Shown in pieces: positions 1 through 5,850 of a stretch of 8,006 bases of DNA. A model generated the notes under the pieces. That model saw nothing but the letters and a program-made list of their open reading frames with translations, searched no databases and was not told where the DNA came from. How positions within the stretch are numbered: position 1 is the stretch's first letter; the number at the start of each line of letters is the position of its first letter. A program made the translations under genes and the position numbers. The stretch comes from Bdellovibrio sp. (GTDB taxonomy: Bacteria; Bdellovibrionota; Bdellovibrionia; Bdellovibrionales; Bdellovibrionaceae). Location of the stretch: assembly GCA_003176075.1 (NCBI GenBank), contig PSRN01000210.1, positions 1 through 8,006 of the forward strand. Direction: 5' to 3'.

Positions 1-1
1 G

Positions 2-154
2 AGCGAGTATCCGAGCTTTTGTTCATCCGCGGCGGAGCTTGACGTGACCGCCCAGCAGGCTCTCGCCCATATCCAAGGAAAGGGGGGCAACAAAGTTTGT
101 CTTTACCGACCCAAGCCGACCTTCAAACCGGACTTTGAGGTGCCACCGATTTAG
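2..154 (+). CDS. 3' end of an unrecognised gene
   Basis: The frame is open from the left edge and ends at TAG 152-154, giving the last 50 residues of a protein whose start lies outside the window. The visible tail begins SEYPSFCSSAAELDV and ends in a Pro/Lys/Phe-rich stretch (YRPKPTFKPDFEVPPI). It has two cysteines, at visible residues 7 and 33. I recognise no domain. The short string FCSSA recurs in the next gene (residues 78-82 there), and both genes are small or Cys-containing, so a loose relationship is possible but unproven. It could also be a chance open frame, since only 50 codons are visible and no start can be judged. Confidence 0.5.
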   Translation, partial: SEYPSFCSSAAELDVTAQQALAHIQGKGGNKVCLYRPKPTFKPDFEVPPI

Positions 155-250
155 CAAGGTTCCTGGTACTTTTTGCGGGTCACATCGCGTAGAAACTTAG
201 GATCAAGAATCAGAGCAGTTCTGAACAGCCAAAAAGCTAAAGACATCGTA

Positions 251-280
251 TTGACTCAAACGTGATTTGCATCACATAAA
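251..280 (+). promoter_or_regulatory. Candidate promoter for the 300-662 gene
   Basis: TTGACT at 251-256 matches the sigma-70 -35 consensus at 5 of 6 positions. After an 18-base spacer, CATAAA at 275-280 matches the -10 at 4 of 6. The predicted transcript would start near 287, just before the ribosome binding site of the small exported protein, giving a very short leader. The -35 is good and the -10 is mediocre, so the call is tentative. Confidence 0.4.
262..275. promoter_or_regulatory. CRP/FNR-type palindromic operator
   Basis: GTGAT (262-266), four bases, then ATCAC (271-275) is a perfect inverted repeat with the half-site sequence and spacing of the CRP family consensus (TGTGA-N6-TCACA). 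The outer position is C on the left and A on the right, so one flank departs from the consensus. The site lies between the -35-like and -10-like boxes of the candidate promoter, where a bound regulator would more likely block than activate transcription. This is a sequence match only. Confidence 0.4.
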
Positions 281-299
281 GGCAAAATTGGAGGAAGTC

Positions 300-662
300 A
301 TGTTGAACTTGCCCACGAACAAGAAGAAGCTGTCATTGGGAAAAGTCTTTCTCTTTTTGACGTTTTTGGTTCTTGCGCCCAAAGTTCTTGCAGATACGAA
401 GGAGTATTCAGACGCCAGGATCATTGGATGCAGTTGCCAAGCGGCGAAAAACTTTGGGGGAAAGTGCCTCATCGATCTTTCCTACAGGGGTCAATCTAAT
501 ACCTTTCTTGCGTCCCCGGAGGTTGCGGAATTTTGCAGTTCCGCCTTTGACTTTCGTGAGATGAGTCTTAGGGTTATTGCAACAGTGCCGCAAAGGATGG
601 AACTTTCAGAAATCCTGGAAATTAAAGGCTTAAACGGTCAAACACTATCGAAGAAAAAGTGA
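300..662 (+). CDS. Small exported Cys-containing protein, function unknown
   Basis: This encodes 120 residues and I do not recognise the family. ATG 300 is chosen because GGAGGA at 290-295 sits 4 bases upstream; an in-frame TTG at 267 would add 11 residues ahead of a normal signal peptide and has no comparable binding site. The N-terminus is a typical Sec signal peptide: Lys8-Lys10, hydrophobic VFLFLTFLVLAP at 16-27, and probable cleavage after VLA at 29-31. The predicted mature protein is about 89 residues with four cysteines (44, 46, 56, 79), which could form disulfides in the periplasm. There is no lipobox, so it is not an obvious lipoprotein. The tail is Lys-rich (SKKK). It appears to be a single gene with its own promoter, separated from the next gene by 164 bases. 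Confidence 0.72.
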   Translation: MLNLPTNKKKLSLGKVFLFLTFLVLAPKVLADTKEYSDARIIGCSCQAAKNFGGKCLIDLSYRGQSNTFLASPEVAEFCSSAFDFREMSLRVIATVPQRMELSEILEIKGLNGQTLSKKK

Positions 663-669
663 TTGAGTA

Positions 670-753
670 CGGTATCCAGGCGGTAAGCTTGCGAACAGTA
701 GCTCTGGGTTTCGATACAGCCGCTGATCAAGCAAGCGCGGGTGGTTGATACCG
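670..753. repeat. Imperfect inverted repeat in the 663-826 gap
   Basis: The 23-base arms at 670-692 and 731-753 are inverted copies matching at both ends (CGGTATC outer, GCTTGC inner) but not in the middle; I count 14 of 23 matching positions. An alternative 7-base pairing joins GGCGGTA (679-685) to TACCGCC (749-755). The element could fold in the transcript between the two small exported genes. There is no T-run after it, so it is not a standard terminator. It may be a decayed mobile or REP-like element, or chance. Confidence 0.25.
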
Positions 754-826
754 CCGACTGGCTATGAGTTTTTCCTTTCTGGACTCGAACTTGTGTGTGA
801 TCTAAGAAGAGCAATGAGGAGCGTTT

Positions 827-1378
827 ATGAAAAATCTTTTGATCGCGACCGTAATGGCTCTTCCTTCACTTGCATATGCCGACGTCCCCCAAATTTCCAT
901 TTTTGAGCGCGGAAGATCAACTGATTGCATTAGGATTGATCTGACAAATGTTCAATCTGCGGAGTCCGTTAGAAAAGTTACCTTTGAGATAAAGGACTCG
1001 AAAGGTCCGAATGCGAGGGGTGGTTGGGGCAATGGTCCCATGTTTGATCTCGTAGCCAACTACTTAATCAGCAATGAAACATTTACGGATTTGGTTCCAG
1101 CTGCCCTCGAATTTATCCCAACTTCCGAGATGATAGCCCAAAAACTAATATTGTTCTGTCCTGTCTTTTCTGGCGCCACGAACGGTTCAAGTATCCGCGA
1201 TTTGGGAGATGGGAGACACGGCACACTGGTGGTCAAACCAAAATTTTTCGATAGTGTCGGAGACGAAATAGCATCCGTTTCAGCATCGGAATCGATCGAA
1301 ATCAAGGTGGGTTACCCTGCACTATCAATACTTCATTTCAATCCTGACACTACCCTCAGTGATCTGGTTAAACGTTAA
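827..1378 (+). CDS. Exported protein of unknown function
   Basis: This encodes 183 residues and I do not recognise the family. GAGGAG at 816-821 lies 5 bases before ATG 827, which supports the start. The N-terminus MKNLLIATVMALPSLAYA is a clear Sec signal peptide with likely cleavage after Ala18. The predicted mature protein is about 165 residues, with alternating hydrophobic and polar stretches (ISIFERGR, KVTFEIKD, GTLVVKPKFF, SIEIKVGY) that suggest mainly beta structure. It has two cysteines, 34 and 111, which could pair in the periplasm. There is no lipobox and no second membrane segment. The base composition and the neighbouring orphan exported gene suggest an accessory or lineage-specific protein. 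Identity as a real gene is well supported by the signal peptide and binding site; function is open. Confidence 0.75.
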   Translation: MKNLLIATVMALPSLAYADVPQISIFERGRSTDCIRIDLTNVQSAESVRKVTFEIKDSKGPNARGGWGNGPMFDLVANYLISNETFTDLVPAALEFIPTSEMIAQKLILFCPVFSGATNGSSIRDLGDGRHGTLVVKPKFFDSVGDEIASVSASESIEIKVGYPALSILHFNPDTTLSDLVKR

Positions 1379-1436
1379 ACCCCACCCGCCGGTATTTACA
1401 AGAACCAAGTGTAAACTCACCCGTGGCGTCTGCGGA

Positions 1437-1451
1437 GGTGCCGGAGGCACC
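1437..1451. other. Small hairpin between the exported gene and alr
   Basis: GGTGCC (1437-1442) and GGCACC (1446-1451) form a 6-base GC-rich stem with a 3-base loop. A second pairing, CCAAGT (1405-1410) with ACTTGG (1453-1458), could enclose it. No T-run follows, so it is not a canonical intrinsic terminator, although it sits where one for the 827-1378 gene would be expected. The rest of 1379-1485 shows nothing else I can support. Confidence 0.3.
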
Positions 1452-1485
1452 GACTTGGCTCTTCGCCGCCCACGCTCACATCCAC

Positions 1486-1591
1486 GAATCAATCAATTGT
1501 AGACTCCCAGACAATCCCAAACAAGAATCAATCGATTGCAGAATCTAAAATTGTTGCTTCATAAGCTGTAGAATCACAAACGCTGAATCAA
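1486..1591 (+). repeat. Degenerate repeated boxes upstream of alr
   Basis: Two 21-base direct copies at 1486-1506 and 1525-1545 match at 18 of 21 positions and are 39 bases apart. Each is a GAATCAA box followed by a TGYAGAMTC box. The TGTAGAATC box recurs at 1567-1575 and GAATCAA at 1585-1591. The second copy contains a perfect 10-base palindrome, CAATCGATTG (1529-1538). The set ends about 15 bases before the alr start codon, so it is placed to act as operator sites or to carry the promoter, but it may simply be slippage-generated repeat. Confidence 0.45.
1569..1574 (+). promoter_or_regulatory. Possible -10 box for the alr operon
   Basis: TAGAAT matches the sigma-70 -10 at 5 of 6 positions and would give a leader of roughly 25 bases before alr. 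No good -35 lies at 16-18 bases; TTGTTG at 1551-1556 is too close. The box is part of the repeated TGTAGAATC element. Treat this as a weak candidate only. Confidence 0.2.
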
Positions 1592-1605
1592 AGAACGAGG
1601 TTGCC

Positions 1606-2742
1606 ATGAAAATCTCCCCGCTTCGACCAAGCGCCGCTCACATCCATCTTGATCATTTAGTGCACAATCTTCGGACGCTGCGGGCCCTGGCTCCTGCTGA
1701 TTTCTTTTGCCCGATGATCAAAGCCAATGCCTATGGCCATGGGGCCATCAGCGTCGCCAAAACGCTGCAATCTCACGGCGTCAGCAGCCTCGGTGTCAGT
1801 CTGATCGAAGAGGGTCTGCAGCTGCGCGAGAATGGAATCGCGGGGGAGATTTTGCTCTTTGGCCTGTTCACCCAGGGCGCTCAAGCGGTGGTCGACGCCC
1901 AGCTGACGCCGGTCTTGAGCAGCTGGGAGCAAGCTCATGCGCTGATTGAAACGCGCACCCCGTCGCCCCTTGCTGTCCATGTCAAGATCGATACCGGCAT
2001 GCACCGCTTGGGCTTCGCGGTCAGCGATGTTTCCCGTCTCCTCGAATTTTTTGCCGAGAACAGACAACTCAATCCCGTGGGTCTTCTGACCCATCTTCTT
2101 CACTCCGAGGACGCGGCCGATGCCGATGGTGAAACGGCTCGGCAAATCCTACAATTTGAGCCTGTCGTCGAGGCATTTCGATCCTACTCCCCGCAGGTTC
2201 ATGTGTGGAATACGGGGGGTTTGCTCCTGGGTCCAAAGCAAAAATTTCCGGAATGGGGAGCTCGCCCCGGAATCGGAGTTTACGGCGTCTCTCCTTCCCC
2301 CAAAGTTCATTCGGGTTCGTTGAAAGCGGTCATGAGTTTTCGCTCGCGGATCTGCAAGTTGAATTCCCTTTCGCCGGGCGAATCCGTAAGTTACAGTTCC
2401 ACTTGGAAAGCCCAAAGAAAATCCCTCATCGGCGTTGTCCCCCTGGGCTACGCCGACGGCATTCACCGCGTGAGTTCCAACGTGGGTTTTATGATGGTTG
2501 AAGGGGAAAAGGTTCCCATCGTGGGGAATGTATGCATGGATTATGTGATGGTGGACTTGACCGATATGAAGCACAAAGGCGATCACCTGCTTGATGCCGA
2601 GGTCACAGTTTTCGGCTACGACTCCCAAGGGCGCGAGTTTTCAGTGGCGGAGGTGGCCGCGGCCTCGCAAACAAGCCCCTATGAAATCCTGACCAGCGTG
2701 TCGGCCCGTGTCCCTCGGATTTTTCAGTCGGAGCAGCCATGA
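1606..2742 (+). CDS. alr: Alanine racemase (PLP-dependent)
   Basis: This 378-residue protein interconverts L- and D-alanine in the cytoplasm, supplying D-alanine for peptidoglycan. The length is normal for the family. The PLP-lysine motif MIKANAYGHG gives Lys39 as the cofactor-binding base. KIDTGMHRLGF (127-137) includes the conserved Arg134. NTGG at 202-205 and ARPGIGVYG match the phosphate- and pyridine-contacting regions. GYADG contains Tyr282, the second catalytic base, and CMD at 310-312 is the active-site segment from the partner subunit. No key residue is missing. GAGG at 1597-1600, 5 bases before ATG 1606, supports the start. The stop overlaps an ATG (ATGA, 2739-2742) belonging to a duplicated mlaE start region. 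It is probably the first gene of the operon continuing into mlaEFD. Confidence 0.96.
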   Translation: MKISPLRPSAAHIHLDHLVHNLRTLRALAPADFFCPMIKANAYGHGAISVAKTLQSHGVSSLGVSLIEEGLQLRENGIAGEILLFGLFTQGAQAVVDAQLTPVLSSWEQAHALIETRTPSPLAVHVKIDTGMHRLGFAVSDVSRLLEFFAENRQLNPVGLLTHLLHSEDAADADGETARQILQFEPVVEAFRSYSPQVHVWNTGGLLLGPKQKFPEWGARPGIGVYGVSPSPKVHSGSLKAVMSFRSRICKLNSLSPGESVSYSSTWKAQRKSLIGVVPLGYADGIHRVSSNVGFMMVEGEKVPIVGNVCMDYVMVDLTDMKHKGDHLLDAEVTVFGYDSQGREFSVAEVAAASQTSPYEILTSVSARVPRIFQSEQP

Positions 2743-2800
2743 GTGATCGACGCGTAAGTTCAGGATTTTGGAGCAACCATGAGTGATCGCCGTGTTAGTT
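2730..2800 (+). repeat. Tandem duplication of the mlaE translation start
   Basis: Copies at 2730-2760 and 2770-2800 match at 27 of 31 positions with a 40-base period. Each carries GGAG, a 5-base spacer, ATG, and codons for MSDRRVS. The three differences inside the codons (CGA/CGC, CGC/CGT, GTA/GTT) are all third-position and silent; the fourth lies in the spacer before the ATG. A GGATTTT string precedes both copies, with six extra bases in the upstream one, so the duplicated unit seems to have included the 3' end of alr. The period is not a multiple of 3, so the upstream ATG is out of frame with mlaE. Confidence 0.85.
2739..2786 (+). CDS. 15-codon mini-ORF left by the duplicated mlaE start
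   Basis: ATG 2739 has the same GGAG spacing as mlaE and opens a frame for MSDRRVSSGFWSNHE, ending at TGA 2784-2786. Its start overlaps the alr stop by ATGA, and its stop lies 5 bases inside mlaE. Ribosomes finishing alr could restart here, then hand over to mlaE at 2779. Whether the peptide is made, or has any role beyond coupling, cannot be told from sequence. The simplest reading is a relic of the original mlaE start. Confidence 0.35.
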   Translation: MSDRRVSSGFWSNHE

Positions 2801-3612
2801 GGATTGACCGCATCAACGGATTGATTGAGCTGTTTGAGAATACGATGACTGGCTTTGTGTCCGAGGTCGGCAGCATGGTCGTTTTCGCCACCGATGCCCT
2901 TCGCCTCAGCTTCAAGCCGCCTCTTCGTTACCTCGAAGTGATCAAGCACTTTGAATTTGTCGGCAACGGCTCGGTCATGATCATTTGCCTCACCGGGGCT
3001 TTCACCGGGCTGGCGGTTTCCTATCAAATTTACCTGGGCTTCAAGATGGTCAATGCAGTGAATTTGGTGGGTCCCACCGTGGCCTTGGGAATCACCCGCG
3101 AATTGGGCCCGGTGCTGACGGGGCTCATCGTTGCGGCGCGGGCGGGAGGAGCGATGGCGGCCAGGCTGGGCACCATGCGGGTCAATGAACAAATCGACGC
3201 TCTCGACGTCATGGGAGTGAACACCAAGCAGTATTTGATCGCGCCGCGAATTTACGCGGCGGTCGCCGCCATGCCGCTGTTGACGGCGATTTTCGATGCC
3301 ATGGCGATGCTGGGTGCTTGGTTCCTTTGCGTAAAGCTCGTGGAACTCGATCCTGCCGTGTTTTGGGATAAGGTGCAAAACACTTTGAAGGTTCGCCACT
3401 TGTTTGAAGGCTTTTTCAAATCGACGGTCTTTGGCGCTTTTTTCGCGGCCATCTGCACTTACCGGGGATTTCACACCTCGGGAGGAGCCAAAGGAGTCGG
3501 CGAAGCCACCAACCGCGGCGTTGTCCAGTCGATGGTCATGATCATCGTGCTCGATTATTTTCTAACCAACATGATTCGCATTTTTTATCTCGCCATCGGA
3601 GCTACTCCGTGA
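2779..3612 (+). CDS. mlaE: MlaE/YrbE-type ABC transporter permease
   Basis: This 277-residue inner-membrane protein is the permease subunit of an MCE-type phospholipid transporter and should dimerise with MlaF below and MlaD above. The family core is plain: ELGPVLTGLIVAARAGGAMA from 108, continuing through AARLGTMRVNEQIDAL to 142, and GGAKGVGEAT near 235-244. An amphipathic N-terminal helix (9-35) precedes hydrophobic segments at about 63-82, 97-120, 156-186, 213-228 and 247-272. The length is typical. GGAG at 2770-2773, 5 bases before ATG 2779, sets the start; an almost identical start lies 40 bases upstream but is out of frame. It overlaps mlaF by GTGA, which indicates translational coupling. 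Confidence 0.95.
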   Translation: MSDRRVSWIDRINGLIELFENTMTGFVSEVGSMVVFATDALRLSFKPPLRYLEVIKHFEFVGNGSVMIICLTGAFTGLAVSYQIYLGFKMVNAVNLVGPTVALGITRELGPVLTGLIVAARAGGAMAARLGTMRVNEQIDALDVMGVNTKQYLIAPRIYAAVAAMPLLTAIFDAMAMLGAWFLCVKLVELDPAVFWDKVQNTLKVRHLFEGFFKSTVFGAFFAAICTYRGFHTSGGAKGVGEATNRGVVQSMVMIIVLDYFLTNMIRIFYLAIGATP

Positions 3613-4367
3613 GTGAAATCGCCATTCATCTGGAGGACGTCCGCAAGACTTTTGATGAAAAAGAGTACGTCGTCAACGGCCTCAATCTGGATATTCCCAA
3701 AGGGAGTCTCACCGCCATCATTGGTTTCTCCGGCACCGGCAAGTCGGTGATCTTGAAACACATTTTGGGGCTCTACCGACCTACGTCAGGAAGGATCGAG
3801 GTCCTGGGCGAGGACCTCAACAAAATGGACAACGACCAGCTCACCGATTTTCGCAAAAATTTCGGCGTTCTCTTCCAGGGATCGGCCCTTTTTGACGATA
3901 TGACGGTGCTGGAAAACGTCTGTTTTCCGCTGTCTGAACACCGTCGTGAGTTGAGCGAGGGACAAATGGTTGAAATCGCTTCGCGCAAGCTTCAGCAGGT
4001 CGGGCTGGACAGCAAGCATTTCGACAAGCTCCCCTCGCAAATCAGTGGTGGGATGCAAAAGCGGACGGGACTGGCCCGGGCTCTCGCCCTAGATCCAGAA
4101 ATCCTTTTTTACGACGAACCCACCACTGGGCTAGATCCAATTCTCACTGAAATGGTGGATAATTTGATCGTGGAAACACATCATCATCGGACTGGAATCA
4201 CCTCGGTGATGGTCTCCCATGATTTGGAGGCCGCCTTCCGCATCGCGGATTTTGTCGCTATGTTGAATGCCGGCCAGGTTCTTCTTTTCGGCAAGCCGGA
4301 AGTTTTTTTTGAAACCGACAACGAACTGGTCCGCCGCTTTGTCGCGAAGGGAATGAAGAAGACATGA
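3609..4367 (+). CDS. mlaF: MlaF-type ABC transporter ATPase
   Basis: This 252-residue cytoplasmic ATPase energises lipid movement through MlaE. It has Walker A GFSGTGKS (39-46, Lys45), Q-loop Gln90, the signature ISGGMQKR (145-152) characteristic of the MlaF/Ttg2A group, Walker B ILFYDE (165-170, catalytic Glu170), the D-loop in PTTGLDP, and the switch His204 in MVSHDLE. All catalytic motifs are intact. The start is GTG 3609, overlapping the mlaE stop by 4 bases, with GGAG at 3598-3601 placed 7 bases upstream. The C-terminus ends soon after RRFVAKGMKKT. No STAS-domain partner (MlaB) is encoded in the window. It overlaps mlaD by ATGA. Confidence 0.95.
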   Translation: MSEIAIHLEDVRKTFDEKEYVVNGLNLDIPKGSLTAIIGFSGTGKSVILKHILGLYRPTSGRIEVLGEDLNKMDNDQLTDFRKNFGVLFQGSALFDDMTVLENVCFPLSEHRRELSEGQMVEIASRKLQQVGLDSKHFDKLPSQISGGMQKRTGLARALALDPEILFYDEPTTGLDPILTEMVDNLIVETHHHRTGITSVMVSHDLEAAFRIADFVAMLNAGQVLLFGKPEVFFETDNELVRRFVAKGMKKT

Positions 4368-5767
4368 ATCTTCTGCGGGCCGCCGAATTTAAAGTGGGCT
4401 TGCTGATTGTTTCGGTTTCCGCCTTGATCGCTTACATGTCGATGCAAATCAGCAACGATCCGACGATCTTTGGGCGCGCCAATGAAGCCTGGTTCTTCCT
4501 GCCGGACGCCGGCGGGCTCGTCAAGGGAGCGGCCGTGAAAACGGCGGGCATCCCGGTCGGCATCATCAAGGACATCACGCTTCAGGACGGCAAGGCCCAT
4601 GTCGATCTGAAACTTCAGCCGGAGGTGCAACTGCGTTCGTCAGCCACCGTCGAGCTGCGCACGCAAGGGATCCTGGGCGATAAGTACCTGGAGTTGAACC
4701 CGGGTTCACCGACGGATCCACCCATGGGCCGCGGCGGGCAGATTCTGATCATTCGCGACAAGGGCTCCATCGACTCGGTGGTGACGCAAATCTCCGATCT
4801 TGGCGGCACCCTCAAAGACATCGTTAACATTCTCAAGGAGTCGGTGGCCGAGGACGGCAATCGCAAACACGTTCTCGGCCGGATTATCTTAAATATCGAA
4901 AAATTGACCGGTGATGTGGCCGATATGACCTCGGCCAACAAGGAAAAAATCGCTGAAATTGTGGATCAGGTTCATCACGTGACGGGCACCTTGGATCAGC
5001 TTTTGAACGATGACTCGGATAAAGGATTCAAGAAGACCTGGAAACAAGCCTTGAGCCACATTGACACAAGTTTGCGCAACATTGACGACATCACCGGCAA
5101 GATCAATCGCGGGGAAGGAACGATTGGTCGTTTGGTCAATGACGAGGAGACCGTCGATCAGCTCAACACCGCCATCGAAGGGGTGAGCACTTTTCTGGAT
5201 ACGGCCAACCGGATGCAGACGGGGCTTGATTTTGGATCGAGTTACCTGACCAACGTCGGTGGGGCGAGAACCGCTGTGACCATCAAACTTCAACCCGGTC
5301 TTGACCGCTATTACTTATTGGGTGTGGTGGACGACCCCTCGGGCATTGTCAAGACGACAGATACGACCACGACCCAGCCAGGGGTCAATCCGGCCAATCC
5401 CAACGGCACCACTTCCTATACCGAGACGAAGACCTACCATAATGAATACAAGTTCAATTTACAATTTGCGAAGAATTTCTATGATTTCACCGTTCGCGGC
5501 GGGATTATCGACAGCTACGGCGGTATTGGGTTTGATTACAGCTTCTTTCGTGAGCGTTTAAAATTTTCACTCGAAGCTTTGAGTTTTAGTAATTTGAATC
5601 TAAGGACGCAGTTGCAGTACAATCTGTTCAAAGGGTTGTATGTCGTTGGAGGAGTGCAGGATATCCTCAACCGCTCAAACAAGTACTCGAACTATATCGG
5701 CGCGGGACTTTTCTTGACCAACGATGATGTGAAGACTTTGATGACTCGATTGCCTTTGACGAAATGA
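4364..5767 (+). CDS. mlaD: MlaD-type MCE protein with beta-rich C-terminal domain
   Basis: This 467-residue protein is the lipid-binding MCE subunit of the MlaEFD complex, anchored in the inner membrane by a segment at about 10-29. The MCE domain covers about 40-115, with GGLVKGAAVKTAGIPVGIIKDI and LRTQGILGDKYLEL as its clearest matches. A long, probably helical region follows (about 135-285, including GEGTIGRLVNDEETVDQL). From about 286 to the end there are repeated amphipathic strands (TAVTIKLQPG, YYLLGVVDD, EYKFNLQFA, YDFTVRGGI, RLKFSLEALSFS, NLRTQLQYN, GLYVVGGV, YIGAGLFL) and a Thr/Asn-rich loop at about 327-358. E. coli MlaD is under 200 residues and lacks this tail. Related long MCE proteins end in an outer-membrane beta-barrel, so it may bridge both membranes. 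ATG 4364 overlaps the mlaF stop. Confidence 0.93.
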   Translation: MNLLRAAEFKVGLLIVSVSALIAYMSMQISNDPTIFGRANEAWFFLPDAGGLVKGAAVKTAGIPVGIIKDITLQDGKAHVDLKLQPEVQLRSSATVELRTQGILGDKYLELNPGSPTDPPMGRGGQILIIRDKGSIDSVVTQISDLGGTLKDIVNILKESVAEDGNRKHVLGRIILNIEKLTGDVADMTSANKEKIAEIVDQVHHVTGTLDQLLNDDSDKGFKKTWKQALSHIDTSLRNIDDITGKINRGEGTIGRLVNDEETVDQLNTAIEGVSTFLDTANRMQTGLDFGSSYLTNVGGARTAVTIKLQPGLDRYYLLGVVDDPSGIVKTTDTTTTQPGVNPANPNGTTSYTETKTYHNEYKFNLQFAKNFYDFTVRGGIIDSYGGIGFDYSFFRERLKFSLEALSFSNLNLRTQLQYNLFKGLYVVGGVQDILNRSNKYSNYIGAGLFLTNDDVKTLMTRLPLTK

Positions 5768-5812
5768 TGGACGAAATGATGGCCTTGGACGAAATGATGG
5801 ACAAAATGATGA
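5753..5812 (+). repeat. Nested tandem repeat across the mlaD stop
   Basis: Four copies of a 12-base unit, GACGAAATGATG, lie at 5758-5769, 5770-5781, 5788-5799 and 5800-5811; the last has one change (GACAAAATGATG). They are organised as two 30-base units, 5753-5782 and 5783-5812, matching at 27 of 30 positions. The mlaD stop TGA (5765-5767) lies inside the first copy. The repeat fills the 61-base gap before purH and offers several ATG codons in one frame. Confidence 0.85.
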
Positions 5813-5850
5813 GAGATGAGTGGGAGCTATGTTTAAGAATGCCTTGGTGA
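5764..5850 (+). CDS. Met-rich 28-codon mini-ORF linking mlaD and purH
   Basis: ATG 5764 overlaps the mlaD stop as ATGA, the same arrangement as mlaF/mlaD. The frame reads MMDEMMALDEMMDKMMRDEW and on to TGA 5848-5850, overlapping the first 22 bases of purH in another frame. It consists mostly of the 12-base repeat (Asp-Glu-Met-Met). It might couple purH translation to mlaD, or be a by-product of repeat expansion. No family is recognisable and there is no dedicated ribosome binding site. Confidence 0.25.
   Translation: MMDEMMALDEMMDKMMRDEWELCLRMPW

Noticed and set aside
267..299. An N-terminal extension of the 300-662 gene from TTG 267.
   Set aside because: It would place 11 extra residues before a normal signal peptide and would start within the CRP-like palindrome, with no binding site; ATG 300 has GGAGGA at good spacing.
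1437..1451. The GC-rich hairpin as an intrinsic terminator for the 827-1378 gene.
   Set aside because: The stem is only 6 pairs and no T-run follows.
1423..1548. A 41-codon GTG-started frame in the alr upstream gap, with the direct repeat reading in frame as ESINCR and ESIDCR.
   Set aside because: It has no ribosome binding site, no family, and a hairpin at its start. The in-frame repeat follows simply from a 39-base period being a multiple of 3. It might be a coding relic but cannot be supported.
2641..3474. A long open frame on the - strand (277 codons) opposite the alr end and mlaE.
   Set aside because: It is rich in His/Arg/Gln, has no family match, and lies opposite a clear MlaE coding sequence; it is a shadow of the GC-rich codons of mlaE.
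5816..5836. A six-codon ORF (MSGSYV) starting at ATG 5816, just before purH.
   Set aside because: It is too short and overlaps the purH start; it is noted only because it makes the purH initiation region crowded.
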